Positions 47,272-58,189 of a DNA stretch of 64,000 nucleotides are shown in pieces. Every line of letters starts with the position of its first letter. The first letter of the stretch is position 1. The position numbers and the translations under genes are program-made. Below the pieces are notes generated by a model. That model was not told the origin of the DNA. It worked only from the letters and a program-made list of their open reading frames with translations, and made no database searches. This DNA is from Bacteroidota bacterium (GTDB taxonomy: Bacteria > Bacteroidota > Bacteroidia > Chitinophagales > Chitinophagaceae), in the NCBI GenBank assembly GCA_005884665.1, contig VBAT01000011.1, positions 35,297 to 99,296 of the forward strand. The letters run 5' to 3'.

Positions 47272-48198
47272 TTGAAACCTCTTAGTTTTATTATCATCAC
47301 CTATAATCGTCCCGACGATGCGTTGGAGCTGATGCAAAATATTGCCGGTCTCGACGAGGCTAATGAGCTGCTGGAGGAGATCATCCTGGTCAATAACTGC
47401 TCTACCAGTGATTATGATAAAGTAAAAGACTATATCCAATCGCAGCCTTTACCTTTTAAATATATTGATGCACCGGAAAACCTGGGTGTGGCAAGAGGTC
47501 GTAATTTTGCTCTTCGTTTTGCCACCGCTCCCGTTCTGATCTTGCTCGATGATGATGCCGTATTACAAAACAAAGATGCCCTGAAACAGGTACTCCTGGC
47601 ATTTGAACATGTTCCGCCCGGGTCTGAAGATATACACAAGGATACAGCCATCGTCTCTTTTAAGATATTGTACTACGATACCCTTGATATGCAGAGGAAT
47701 GGCCTGCCCCATAAAAAATACAAGAAGTATAAGGATAAACATTCTTTTTACACCTATTATTATGCCGGTGGCGCTCATGCTATCAAAAAGCAGGTCCTGG
47801 AGGAGATCGGCTATTATCCTGAAGATTTTTTTTATGGCATGGAAGAATATGACCTCGGCTACCGCATCATCGACCGGGGATATGCCATCCAGTACAACGA
47901 CAGTATCGTCATGTTGCACAAGGAGTCCCCACTTGGAAGAAAACCCACCAGTGAGAAACTGAAAATGATGTGGGTCAATAAATCAAAGGTAGCCTGGAGA
48001 TATCTCCCTAAAATCTATTTTTACACAACAGCATTGATGTGGTCGTTCCAGTATTTGCGGGTCACAGGATTTAACCTGGCAAATTATTTCCAGGCCTGGA
48101 AAACTGCCTGGTCAATACCAGGAAAGGAACAACGAAGAAAAATTTCGAGGGACTCTATGGCATACCTGCGAAAAGTGGAAGCAAGATTATATTATTAA
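47272..48198 (+). CDS. Glycosyltransferase family 2
   Basis: SFIIITYNRPDDALELMQNI...EEIILVNNCSTSDY...APVLILLDDDAVLQN. Confidence 0.93.
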   Translation: MKPLSFIIITYNRPDDALELMQNIAGLDEANELLEEIILVNNCSTSDYDKVKDYIQSQPLPFKYIDAPENLGVARGRNFALRFATAPVLILLDDDAVLQNKDALKQVLLAFEHVPPGSEDIHKDTAIVSFKILYYDTLDMQRNGLPHKKYKKYKDKHSFYTYYYAGGAHAIKKQVLEEIGYYPEDFFYGMEEYDLGYRIIDRGYAIQYNDSIVMLHKESPLGRKPTSEKLKMMWVNKSKVAWRYLPKIYFYTTALMWSFQYLRVTGFNLANYFQAWKTAWSIPGKEQRRKISRDSMAYLRKVEARLYY

Positions 48199-48211
48199 AA
48201 TCAGTTAGTTT

Positions 48212-48862
48212 ATGAAGAGCGTATTGGAAAAAATATTGCCGCAATCATGGGTGGACAGCTATAAAGAATACAGGAATAAACATTCAGCGGAAAGTAACCG
48301 CCGGAAATGGGAAATGAATGGAAAGCCTCTTCCCCCGCCTCATACCATTAAACAGGAAGCAATACAGCATTATCAAAAAAAATCGGGCTATGGAATATTG
48401 GTAGAAACGGGCACATATAAAGGCGATATGATACTGGCCCAAAAAGATTTTTTTAAGAAATTATATTCTATCGAATTAAGTCCTGCGTTATACCAGAGAG
48501 CTAAAAAGAGATTCCGGAAATACTCCTATGTTACTTTATTGCAGGGTAACAGCGGCGAAGTGATTTCGCGGGTACTTGGAGAATTACAGGAACCCGCCAT
48601 CTTCTGGCTGGATGGTCATTATTCAGGAGGTATAACAGCTACCAGTGAAAAACATTCTCCGATCAACGAAGAACTGCAGGCATTGATCAGCAATAACCGC
48701 TTTCAGCATATTGTCCTGATCGATGATGCCCGTGTCTTTACCGGTGAAAACGGTTACCCGACAATCGAAGAAGCAAAGGAAATGACCATACGTAATTTCC
48801 CGGGTTATCATTTCTCTGTTGAAGAAGATATCATTCGCCTGGTCCCTAAAAAATTCAGTTGA
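48212..48862 (+). CDS. Class I SAM-dependent methyltransferase-like protein
   Basis: GILVETGTYKGDMILAQ...LYSIELSPALYQRAKKRF...IFWLDGHYSGG. Confidence 0.75.
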   Translation: MKSVLEKILPQSWVDSYKEYRNKHSAESNRRKWEMNGKPLPPPHTIKQEAIQHYQKKSGYGILVETGTYKGDMILAQKDFFKKLYSIELSPALYQRAKKRFRKYSYVTLLQGNSGEVISRVLGELQEPAIFWLDGHYSGGITATSEKHSPINEELQALISNNRFQHIVLIDDARVFTGENGYPTIEEAKEMTIRNFPGYHFSVEEDIIRLVPKKFS

Positions 48863-48885
48863 CCGCTAATAACGATCAGTCACAT

Positions 48886-51741
48886 ATGAAGCCAACTAGC
48901 CTGATATTCCTGTTTATTTGGTTGGCTGGCGTCAATGCCTTGCAAGCTCAATCGTATAGTTCGGTTCATTATGACACAAAAGACGGCCTACCCAGCGGCA
49001 CCGTCTATGATGTGTCCCAGGATAAGGACGGCTTCGTATGGTTTGCTACCGAGAATGGTCTCTGCCGTTTTGATGGAAAGAATTTTAAGACTTTTACCAC
49101 GAAAGACGGCTTGCCTGATAATTCTATTTTAAGAGTGCATGGCGACAACTCAGGTAAATTATATTTCACTCCATTTACACACGGCTTATTCTATTTCAAA
49201 AATGACAGTTTTTACAAAGTACCGATCCCTGAAAAGTATAAACTGGACCTTTCGATCATCACTTTCTTTGCCAACCAGGGAAAACGGGTCGTCATCAGCG
49301 GTCTCGGTAAACCCTATATATTGGACAGCCAGGGTCTCCTTTCATATCACGATAAATTCAATGTCAGTGAGCAGATATCATTTACCAAACGGATATTTGA
49401 CACCCTGCTCATAGTTGGCTCACAGGACAGCATTTTTTTTATAGACAATGCGGGAAAGGTCAGGGCGTCTATTTATTCAAAAGAAAAACGGGCCTATGAT
49501 ATATATGACGATGATCTCCGGATACGGCAACTGAAGCTCCCCAAAGAGCTTGGGGGCGTTCCGGGTTCATTGGTGGGCAAAAACCTCGTGTATTACATTC
49601 TCGGCGACGAGGTATACTTTTTTAGCTATTCAACTGGCGAACTTTCATTCAAGATCAAGGTCAAGAAATTCAGCGGCGCTTATTTCGACAATGAAAATAA
49701 TCTATGGGTATCCACTTTGGGCGATGGTGTATACCGTTTCCCTTCCTTCAAATATATTAATGTCGACTTCGGTGGGCGGAACGAAGTATTCTCGCTGATA
49801 AAAAATGGTGACCATATACTGGCAGGATCAGATTTCAGCCAGATGTTCGAGATACCTCTTCAAAATAAAAACGGCGATTACACAGTCACCCATTATTCCC
49901 ACTACATAGATACCTCCGGTAACCCGGTAGCCCGGTTTACGAAAAGAAACCGCATCTACGTCCTCCGCGCTGAGGGTAATGATCTTTACATTGGTACGGA
50001 CGCTTTTGTATTGAAAAAAAACGGCCCGTACTTACCGTTACTTAAAAATATATTTCCAATAAAGGATATCGACGTATTAGGTCATCATTTGCTTATATGC
50101 ACCGGATATGGTGTATTGCTGGCCGACAGAATTTCGATGACAGTGACAGACACCCTGCTCAGGCAACGTGCTACCTGTGGCAGTTATTATAAAGGCAAAT
50201 ATTACATTGGCACCCTGGGAGGACTGATAAGGATCGACTCCTTGACAAAAAAAATTGAACATCTATATGATATTTACCCTTCGTTCAAAGGCAGAATAAC
50301 AGCCATAAAAAGAGGAATGGATGATGACCTGTGGATAGCCACCAGCGGTTTTGGGCTTAATCATTTCAAAGACGATAAAATAATCCAGGTCCTGGGAACT
50401 GAAGATGGACTGAGCAGCGATATCTGCACAACCCTTTTTATAGACAGCAGCCTCGTCTGGCTTGGTACCAATAATGGTCTTAACAGGATCGAGACCGGGA
50501 AAGAAAAACCAGGAATTACCCGGTTCACCGTTGCCGATGGACTGGGAGCCGATTTTATCAATTCCATCCTAACTACCGATAGCAACATCTACGTGGGTAC
50601 AGCAGCCGGCCTTACTATTTTCAGTAAAAATATACTTACAGAAAGATCCATCTGCATCCTACATATTTTGAAAGTATCCGAAAACAACCTGACCTTGAAA
50701 AAAGATAGCGCGTATACATTTCCTTACAATACCCTAAATATCCGGGTTGATTTTACCGCTGTATCATTCAAATCGGGGGGTGACATAATGTATTCCTATC
50801 AATTGCAAGGACTTGATAACACGTGGAATACGACTACGGCCAACTTTGTCAATTTCCCCACCCTCCAGCCGGGAGGCTATACGTTGCTGTTGAAAGCGGT
50901 CAATAAATTCGGCGTTCAAAGTGAAACAAAAAAAATAAGGATCACCATCATGCCGCCGTGGTGGGCAACCCTGCCATTCCGTATCGCTGCACTGCTGATT
51001 ATTGGGTTGTTGGTGCTGCTCATTTACCAATACAATATCCGTAGTGTTAAACGTAAACAAGAATTGAAACGAGATTTTGAAACGCGGTTTGCGGCACTTG
51101 AGCAAAAAGCTTTGCAAGCCCAGATGAATCCCCATTTTATTTTCAACGCCCTGAATTCAATACAAACTTTTATCCTTAACCTGGATGCTGAAGGAGCGAA
51201 TAACTACCTGACTAAATTTGCCAGCCTCATCCGTCAAACGCTGGAAAATTCTATGCATTCATTGATCCCTGTTGCCAGCGAAATACAGTATATTGAAACT
51301 TACCTGAAGTTGGAGAAATTACGGTTTAGGGAAAAATTTGAATACCGGGTACAGGTCGACGAATCCATTGATCAAAATAACACTTTACTGCCAAGTATGT
51401 TATTGCAACCTTATGTGGAAAATTCCATACGACACGGTATCCAACACCGCAAAGACAATCACGGTCTGCTATTGGTTTCTGCTACCAAAACAACAGGTAA
51501 TGCCATTCTTTATACCATACAGGATAATGGCGTGGGCAGGAAAACTTCTGAAGCCCTGAAATCTGCCCGGCATATCGAGTACCAGTCAAGAGGAACTTCA
51601 ATAAATGAAAAACGGATTGCAGCCATTAACATACAGTTCAAAACCTCGATGCGCGTGGACATCCAGGATGTGCTTGATGAGAATGGCAATGTAACAGGCA
51701 CGTCTGTGACCCTATTAATTCCGCCGCTTCAAAAGCAATAA
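48886..51741 (+). CDS. Ligand-binding sensor (two-component-regulator propeller) with LytS-type histidine kinase
   Basis: Reg_prop repeats (GLPSGTVYDVSQDKDGFVWFATENGLCRFDG), Y_Y_Y region, TM, His kinase ALEQKALQAQMNPHFIFNALNSIQTFIL; ATG at 48886. Confidence 0.95.
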   Translation: MKPTSLIFLFIWLAGVNALQAQSYSSVHYDTKDGLPSGTVYDVSQDKDGFVWFATENGLCRFDGKNFKTFTTKDGLPDNSILRVHGDNSGKLYFTPFTHGLFYFKNDSFYKVPIPEKYKLDLSIITFFANQGKRVVISGLGKPYILDSQGLLSYHDKFNVSEQISFTKRIFDTLLIVGSQDSIFFIDNAGKVRASIYSKEKRAYDIYDDDLRIRQLKLPKELGGVPGSLVGKNLVYYILGDEVYFFSYSTGELSFKIKVKKFSGAYFDNENNLWVSTLGDGVYRFPSFKYINVDFGGRNEVFSLIKNGDHILAGSDFSQMFEIPLQNKNGDYTVTHYSHYIDTSGNPVARFTKRNRIYVLRAEGNDLYIGTDAFVLKKNGPYLPLLKNIFPIKDIDVLGHHLLICTGYGVLLADRISMTVTDTLLRQRATCGSYYKGKYYIGTLGGLIRIDSLTKKIEHLYDIYPSFKGRITAIKRGMDDDLWIATSGFGLNHFKDDKIIQVLGTEDGLSSDICTTLFIDSSLVWLGTNNGLNRIETGKEKPGITRFTVADGLGADFINSILTTDSNIYVGTAAGLTIFSKNILTERSICILHILKVSENNLTLKKDSAYTFPYNTLNIRVDFTAVSFKSGGDIMYSYQLQGLDNTWNTTTANFVNFPTLQPGGYTLLLKAVNKFGVQSETKKIRITIMPPWWATLPFRIAALLIIGLLVLLIYQYNIRSVKRKQELKRDFETRFAALEQKALQAQMNPHFIFNALNSIQTFILNLDAEGANNYLTKFASLIRQTLENSMHSLIPVASEIQYIETYLKLEKLRFREKFEYRVQVDESIDQNNTLLPSMLLQPYVENSIRHGIQHRKDNHGLLLVSATKTTGNAILYTIQDNGVGRKTSEALKSARHIEYQSRGTSINEKRIAAINIQFKTSMRVDIQDVLDENGNVTGTSVTLLIPPLQKQ

Positions 51742-51744
51742 CAT

Positions 51745-52482
51745 ATGATACGAGCTGTAATTATTGACGACGAGCCGGGCAATATTGATGTCATGAAAAA
51801 AATGGTAGAAGAGTTTTGCAATGATATCGAGATAGCTGGTACTGCTTTATCAGTTGACGAGGGGATCATGTTGATCAGGGGAAAAAAACCTGACCTGGTC
51901 TTCCTTGATATTGAAATGCCGGGCAAAAACGCTTTTGACCTGATCGACCTGTTGACACCGGTCAATTTCGAGATCATATTTGTTACGGCATTCGAACACT
52001 ATGCGCTCAGGGCCTTCCGGTACAGCGCTATTGATTACCTGCTAAAGCCTGTTAATATTAAAGAACTCCGCGAAGCGGTTGAAAAAGCGGGAACAAAGAT
52101 CAAAGAAAGAAATTTCCAGGATCGCCTCAACAATTTTTTCGGGATTGAAAAGAAAAGGGAAATCAAGATCGCTATCCAGTTGAAAGATGGATACACATTC
52201 ATTAATTATAACGACATTGTTTGCTGCACATCAGAAGGATCTTATACCACACTGTCTCTTAAAGATGGCAGCAATTTATTGTCCAGTAATAACCTCGGGC
52301 ATTTTGTTGACCTGCTTCCCGAGGACGTTTTTTGCAGGATACACAATTCCCATCTGGTAAATCTCGATCATGCGGTCAGCTACTCCAAGGGCCGGGGAGG
52401 GATGCTATTGATGGCCAACAAAATGATGCTGGAAGTATCGCAACGAAAAAAAGACGAACTGCTGAGCCGGTTTAAAAAGTAA
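51745..52482 (+). CDS. LytTR-family response regulator
   Basis: Receiver IRAVIIDDEPGNID...LVFLDIEMPGKNAFDL; LytTR C-terminus VFCRIHNSHLVNLDHAVSYSKGRGG. Confidence 0.96.
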   Translation: MIRAVIIDDEPGNIDVMKKMVEEFCNDIEIAGTALSVDEGIMLIRGKKPDLVFLDIEMPGKNAFDLIDLLTPVNFEIIFVTAFEHYALRAFRYSAIDYLLKPVNIKELREAVEKAGTKIKERNFQDRLNNFFGIEKKREIKIAIQLKDGYTFINYNDIVCCTSEGSYTTLSLKDGSNLLSSNNLGHFVDLLPEDVFCRIHNSHLVNLDHAVSYSKGRGGMLLMANKMMLEVSQRKKDELLSRFKK

Positions 52483-52805
52483 TTTCCCGGAATCAATTCC
52501 TTTCCCACGCCGAAACAGGCTGCTCAGCCATAAGCTGTTTTGACTCGGTTATGGCCAATTTCGACGCAGTTATAAAGCTACCGGCCTGTTACTTCAGTTC
52601 CTTATAGAATTATTCTATTTTCATTCCTACCATTAACCACCTTCTTCTACCTTTCGTTCTAATTGTCATCAAGACCATTAGTCATTGAACCTTATCCATT
52701 TTATAAAAACGTAAGTTTACGAATAATTCCGGCTGACAGCGGTTCTTAATCAGAATATAACAGAGCACGAGGGTGCCTTTCCGCTACCTTTCTTATATTA
52801 GAAGT

Positions 52806-53303
52806 GTGAAACTCACAACCATCCTTGCAACCACTATTGGCATGCTTATTTCAACCCTGGCCTGCGCACAACAGGTGATGAATGCTACGGGTAATACCTT
52901 ACATGATACGAATATAAGTATTGAGTATTCTGTCGGTGAGATTGCAATTACGACCTTAGCAGCTACGGACAATTATATTACGCAGGGATTGCTTCAGCCG
53001 ATCGTGAAAATCAGCGTCGCACCCTGCAAGATCTCAGACCTGGTTCCCACAGCATTCACACCCAATCACGATGGCCTGAATGATTGCTATGGCGTGAGTC
53101 AGTGGCCCTATACTTCTTCATTTGAAATGAGCATTTATAATCGCTGGGGGCAACTTATTTTCAGAACAACCAACCCGTCCGCATGCTGGGATGGAAAATA
53201 CCTCGGAAAAGACCAGGCTGTTGGCGTTTATGTTTTCATGATCAGGGCAAATTCCGATTGTGGCCCAATATTCAGGAAAGGAACCTTTACATTAATCCGA
53301 TAA
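52806..53303 (+). CDS. Small secreted protein with T9SS type B C-terminal domain
   Basis: Signal peptide from GTG 52806; VPTAFTPNHDGLNDCYGVSQWP...IYNRWGQLIFRTTNPSACWDGKYLGKDQAVGVYVFMIRA. Confidence 0.88.
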   Translation: MKLTTILATTIGMLISTLACAQQVMNATGNTLHDTNISIEYSVGEIAITTLAATDNYITQGLLQPIVKISVAPCKISDLVPTAFTPNHDGLNDCYGVSQWPYTSSFEMSIYNRWGQLIFRTTNPSACWDGKYLGKDQAVGVYVFMIRANSDCGPIFRKGTFTLIR

Positions 53304-53493
53304 AAACAACTATCATAAAGACGAGGTAATTAGCCCTTGCTTTAAAAGGCGCCAGTATGCACCAAAGCCAACGTATGAAAAAAATCAACCGGCCTGTTCA
53401 GAGAGCTTTACCGATGTGTTAGCAGTCGCGGTTTATTTTATTAGCCTTTTAGCGGTGCAATGATAAATTCAGAATACTTAAAGTAATAAAACA

Positions 53494-56439
53494 ATGAAAA
53501 AGACAAGCCTAGTTCTTCTTGTTATGTTGTACGTCGGCGTTGCGGTCGCACAGGTGCCACAGGCGTTAAACTACCAGGCTATCGCAAGAACTTCCAGTGG
53601 CCAGATCATTCCATCACAGAATATCGGGATACGTTTTAGTATTACCGATGTCACAGGAAATACGGTTTTTTATCAGGAAACGCATAACACTACGACCAAT
53701 GCATTCGGGCTGTTTACGCTAGCGATTGGAAAGGGTACCGCCGTTAGTGGCACCGTTCCCAACATTGATTGGTCAAGTGGCGGAGATAAGTATCTTAAAG
53801 TCGAGATTGCTCCTCAGGGAGGAACAAACTACACGCTTCAGGGGACAACTCAGTTGATTAGTGTTCCTTATTCGCTGTACGCCGAAAAAACTAAACTGGT
53901 AGGTGGTACCGCTGTCACTATTACCAATGGTAATACCATCAATGCGAACTACCAGGCGGGCCCCGGGATTATTATTACCGGAAATACCATTTCATCTACT
54001 TCATCGGTTGCCTCATGGCTATTGAATGGCAATACAGGCACTACAGCTGCGAATTTTATAGGCACCACAGATGACCAGCGTCTTTATTTCAGGACAAACA
54101 ATAAAATGAGAATGTTCCTGGAGAAATCAAGTATCGGCTCGGGATCTGACCTGGCTCTTCTTTCTCTATCGGATGAAGCTGGGTCGGCAACTAACCCTGC
54201 CCAGTTATCTATCTGGGGTAGAGAACTAGTGGGTATGTCGGCCAACATGCTGATCGCAAACAATGTGGTTGGACAAACATGGGGAGAAGCCGTAGGGAAC
54301 ACCCAGGGCAGAATGATTCGTTTTTCACAAATGACCGCATCCAATTTTATACAAAGTCATTTCTATGATTTGGGAATCAGCAGGGATTCTTCTTTCTATA
54401 TCAGCGATCACTGGTTCCAGAATGCTGGAGCGAACACGCCACGGAAAATGATCACTATTTCGCCACAAAACCTTGTAGGGATCAACCTGGACAACGCGGA
54501 AAAACCGACAGCAAATTTTCATACCAAAGGAAGTGTCCGGCTCCAGGGTTTAACCAGTAATAACACATTGACCAATGTGCTGGTAACAGATGCAAACGGT
54601 AATGTTTCCACCAGGGATGCCAGCTCGCTGGGTGGTGCAATAGGTAACGACTGGACATTAATAGGAAACACCGGAACTACGGCAGCTAATTTTCTAGGTA
54701 CCACGGATGCCCAACCCATGAGAGTTCGGACAAATAATATCAATCGCCTCACTATTGATGCAGGACAACCGATTACAGGCGGCAATTTTTCGATCACCTA
54801 TTTATCTGATCTCGCCAGTATAAAAACGGCTCCGGCAGAACTGGCTGTTTTCGGTAAAGATGTCAGCGGTACCGGCATTCCTGTACATGTATTTTCTTCC
54901 GTGGAAGGCATGACCTGGTCGGCAACTGGCGGTACAAACAATACAGTAGGACGTTTGATGCGATATAATCAAATGACAGGTGCAGCTTCTGGCTCATTCT
55001 TCGATGTCGGTATTGACCAGGGCACTTCGTTTTTTATTTCTAACAAGGGATTAAATGGTACAGCAGGCGTTTTTCCCAAAAAAATGATCACCATCAGCCC
55101 TACCGATTTTGTGGGCATTAATCTTAACTGGGCAGAAGATCCAACAGCCAATCTTCATACGAAAGGAAGCGTGAGATTACAGGGATTGAATACAAATAAT
55201 ACGTTGACCAATGTGCTTGTCACAGACGCTAACGGCAACGTGTCTACGCGAGACGCCAATACTCTTGCTGGCGGAAACGGATGGTTATTAACCGGCAATG
55301 CAGGGACTACGGCCGCAAATTTTTTGGGAACTACGGATAATCAGTCAATGAGTGTTCGCACAAATAATATCAATCGCCTCACTATTGATGCAGGACAACC
55401 GATTACAGGCGGCAATTTTTCGATCACCTATTTGTCTGATCTTGCCAGTATCAAATCAGCTCCGGCAGAACTGGCTGTTTTCGGTAAAGATTTCGGTAAA
55501 GATGTCAGCGGTATCGGCATTCCTGTGCATGTATTTTCTTCCGTGGGAGGCATGACATGGTCTCCAACCGGCGGTACAAACAATACCGTTGGCCGTTTGA
55601 TGCGATTAAATCAAATGACGGGTGCATCTTCAGGATCGTTCTTCGATTTCGGTATCGACCAGGGTACTTCATTCTTTATTTCCAACAAGGGATTAAATGG
55701 TACAGCAGGCGTTTTTCCCAAAAAAATGTTCACTATCAGCCCTTCAGATTTTGTTGGCATTAATCTTAACTGGGGTGAAGATCCGACTGCCAATCTTCAT
55801 ACAAAAGGAAGCCTGCGATTTGAAGGCATCAATACCAATAATTCGTTTACGAGAGTTCTTGCCATGGATGCCAATGGTAATGTCGCCGCCAGGGATGCAA
55901 GTACGCTTCGTACTCACCTGGTAGCGGATGCAAACGGGATTCACAATGACAACAGAGGGCATGTTGGATTTGGGGGCGTGTCAAGCAAACAACACCTGTT
56001 GAATGTAGAAATGATGGAAAATACAGCCGACGGACGAGCAATCACAAGGTTTGCTTCCAATGATACATGGCAAACCAATCTCCGCCTGGATAATACCACC
56101 ACGCAAAAAGCTTATTCGATCGTTGTTGGAGGCAATGACAACCGGTTTACCAACTATGGGGTGGGTCGCGGCAATTTTGGAATTGTGAACGGCACTACTC
56201 AATCCTCTGCAAGTACGATACCCCTGATCATCACCAGTGATAACAAAGTTGGTATCGGTAATGGCATTGGGGGAAAAGATAACCTGCCAAAATCAAGATT
56301 ACATGTGCGGGACGGAGACGTTTTTATCGATGATATCGGTTCAGGCGTTATCATGAAATCTCCAAACGGGAAATGCTGGAGAATGACGGTTAGCAATGAA
56401 GGAACCCCGGTATTTACAGCTATCCCCTGTCCTAAATAG
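53494..56439 (+). CDS. Repeat-containing secreted surface protein
   Basis: Signal peptide, QVPQALNYQAIARTSSGQIIPSQNIGIRFSI N-terminal domain, three tandem large repeats starting GTTAANFxGTTD. Confidence 0.88.
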   Translation: MKKTSLVLLVMLYVGVAVAQVPQALNYQAIARTSSGQIIPSQNIGIRFSITDVTGNTVFYQETHNTTTNAFGLFTLAIGKGTAVSGTVPNIDWSSGGDKYLKVEIAPQGGTNYTLQGTTQLISVPYSLYAEKTKLVGGTAVTITNGNTINANYQAGPGIIITGNTISSTSSVASWLLNGNTGTTAANFIGTTDDQRLYFRTNNKMRMFLEKSSIGSGSDLALLSLSDEAGSATNPAQLSIWGRELVGMSANMLIANNVVGQTWGEAVGNTQGRMIRFSQMTASNFIQSHFYDLGISRDSSFYISDHWFQNAGANTPRKMITISPQNLVGINLDNAEKPTANFHTKGSVRLQGLTSNNTLTNVLVTDANGNVSTRDASSLGGAIGNDWTLIGNTGTTAANFLGTTDAQPMRVRTNNINRLTIDAGQPITGGNFSITYLSDLASIKTAPAELAVFGKDVSGTGIPVHVFSSVEGMTWSATGGTNNTVGRLMRYNQMTGAASGSFFDVGIDQGTSFFISNKGLNGTAGVFPKKMITISPTDFVGINLNWAEDPTANLHTKGSVRLQGLNTNNTLTNVLVTDANGNVSTRDANTLAGGNGWLLTGNAGTTAANFLGTTDNQSMSVRTNNINRLTIDAGQPITGGNFSITYLSDLASIKSAPAELAVFGKDFGKDVSGIGIPVHVFSSVGGMTWSPTGGTNNTVGRLMRLNQMTGASSGSFFDFGIDQGTSFFISNKGLNGTAGVFPKKMFTISPSDFVGINLNWGEDPTANLHTKGSLRFEGINTNNSFTRVLAMDANGNVAARDASTLRTHLVADANGIHNDNRGHVGFGGVSSKQHLLNVEMMENTADGRAITRFASNDTWQTNLRLDNTTTQKAYSIVVGGNDNRFTNYGVGRGNFGIVNGTTQSSASTIPLIITSDNKVGIGNGIGGKDNLPKSRLHVRDGDVFIDDIGSGVIMKSPNGKCWRMTVSNEGTPVFTAIPCPK

Positions 56440-56471
56440 TTAAAGCACTCCCGCAGAATTAATATATTTGT

Positions 56472-56502
56472 GTCCCGCGCAGTGGCGCGGGACATTTTTT
56501 TA
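56472..56502 (+). terminator. Rho-independent terminator after the repeat protein
   Basis: Perfect GTCCCGCGC/GCGCGGGAC stem, AGTG loop, then ATTTTTTT. Confidence 0.92.
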
Positions 56503-56514
56503 TATAATCTGTTT

Positions 56515-57228
56515 ATGAATATCCCAAGACTGGCACTTATCCAATCCCTTATTGAGAAGAACCACTACCACAATTATCTCGAGATCGGCGTAAGTATTGG
56601 AACGGTTTTTTTCCGGGTCCGAAGTAAAAATAAAATCGCCGTCGATCCCGAATTTGGGTTTAATAAGTTTAAAGTACTGACCAGGGCTATCCGGCTGAAC
56701 AATCCATCTAACCTGTCGGCAAATTATTTTGAGAAAACAAGCGATGCTTTTTTTGCTGAAAATGCCGCCGGTACCATAAAAGGAAAGCTGGACATTTGCC
56801 TGGTCGATGGTATGCATGAATACTCTTATGCATTAAAAGATATCCAAAATGCGCTGAACTATCTTTCGGACAACGGCGTGATAATAATACATGACTGTAA
56901 TCCCCAAAAGGCTGAAAATGCCTGTTCCTTTAACGAATGGAAGGCCAGGGGATTTACAGGTGAATGGAATGGCGATGTATGGAAGTCGATAGTTTACCTG
57001 CGCTCATTAAGAAAAGACATAGATGTTTTTGTAGCCGATACGGATTATGGATTAGGGATCGTCACGAAAAAAAATGCCGTCAATAATTCAATCCTGCCCT
57101 TCAAAAGCTTTGAAGAGATCGACTCCCTGCCTTTTTCCGAGCTTGATAAAAACCGGGCAGCCTGGCTCAACCTGAAACCCGCATCGTATCTTAACGAATA
57201 CTTTGGCCTGGATTTAAAATTTTCCTGA
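56515..57228 (+). CDS. Class I SAM-dependent methyltransferase
   Basis: YLEIGVSIGTVFF...KLDICLVDGMHEYSYALKDIQNAL...VIIIHDCNP; ATG 56515 lies just after the terminator. Confidence 0.85.
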   Translation: MNIPRLALIQSLIEKNHYHNYLEIGVSIGTVFFRVRSKNKIAVDPEFGFNKFKVLTRAIRLNNPSNLSANYFEKTSDAFFAENAAGTIKGKLDICLVDGMHEYSYALKDIQNALNYLSDNGVIIIHDCNPQKAENACSFNEWKARGFTGEWNGDVWKSIVYLRSLRKDIDVFVADTDYGLGIVTKKNAVNNSILPFKSFEEIDSLPFSELDKNRAAWLNLKPASYLNEYFGLDLKFS

Positions 57229-57236
57229 CAGTAGTT

Positions 57237-58172
57237 ATGGGGAAAAATCAAACTCCTGAGGTTTCGATCTGCATTCCTGCTTATAACCAGACAACCTACC
57301 TGAAAATATTGCTCGACTCTATCGCCCGGCAAACATTTGCCGATTTCGAGATCATCCTCAGCGACGACTCCACGACCCCAGACGTAAAAGACCTGGCTGA
57401 AGCATCCGGTTTTGGAGGAAAAATGAAATACTATAAGAATAACCCCTCCCTGGGCTCGCCGGCCAACTGGAACGCGGCAATTGAAAAAACTTCGGGCCAA
57501 TACATCAAGATCATGCACCATGATGACGCATTGAACAGCCCAACCGCGCTTGAGGAAATGATGGCATGTATTAAGAACAATAACTCCGATTATTTATTTT
57601 GTTTTTCCGCTATTGAGAATGTCAGTGATCCTGGAAAGAACCGGATTCACCGGATCAGCAGATTCGGAAAGCTGAAAAATAAACCTTACCTGCTTTTTTT
57701 TGGCAATAGTATCGGCGGGCCCAGCAGTCTCCTGGTCAAAAACACACTAAAGGACCTGAAATACGATACAAAACTCATCTGGCTGGTAGATGTTGAATAC
57801 TACATCAGGCTACTTGAAACAAACCGTGCAGGAAATATCATCGCGAAACCGCTGGTACTTACTCATGATGCCGTTGAACACCGCCTTACCTCATCGATAT
57901 TGGCTAATCCTGAATTGCAAATAAAAGAGCATGCCAGCCTTTACCGGAACTTGTCTTCCAAAGCACCGGCAATCACCCGTTTCTTCATGCAGGTTTATCT
58001 TACAAGACTATTTTTTAAGTTTGGAGTAAAGAATAAAGAGCTGTTGAACCTGTTTGCTGATAAACCCCGGTTGCTGAATGCATATTTTTCGACAATAAAA
58101 ATTAAACCAGCTTACCTTGCTTACCGGGTAGTAATAACGGTCTTGGATATTACAAGGAAAGCATTGTTTTGA
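57237..58172 (+). CDS. Glycosyltransferase family 2
   Basis: VSICIPAYNQTTYLKILLDSIARQTFADFEIILSDDSTT...KIMHHDDAL. Confidence 0.95.
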   Translation: MGKNQTPEVSICIPAYNQTTYLKILLDSIARQTFADFEIILSDDSTTPDVKDLAEASGFGGKMKYYKNNPSLGSPANWNAAIEKTSGQYIKIMHHDDALNSPTALEEMMACIKNNNSDYLFCFSAIENVSDPGKNRIHRISRFGKLKNKPYLLFFGNSIGGPSSLLVKNTLKDLKYDTKLIWLVDVEYYIRLLETNRAGNIIAKPLVLTHDAVEHRLTSSILANPELQIKEHASLYRNLSSKAPAITRFFMQVYLTRLFFKFGVKNKELLNLFADKPRLLNAYFSTIKIKPAYLAYRVVITVLDITRKALF

Positions 58173-58189
58173 CGAATCAACGAATCAAG

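Noticed and set aside
53494-56439. Phage tail fibre or prophage module
   Set aside because: No phage structural, integrase or lysis genes nearby; N-terminus is a signal peptide and domain common in Bacteroidota surface proteins
56470-56514. N-terminal extension of the methyltransferase ORF (MSRAVARDIFLYNLF)
   Set aside because: It is encoded by the terminator hairpin; the ATG at 56515 is the likely start
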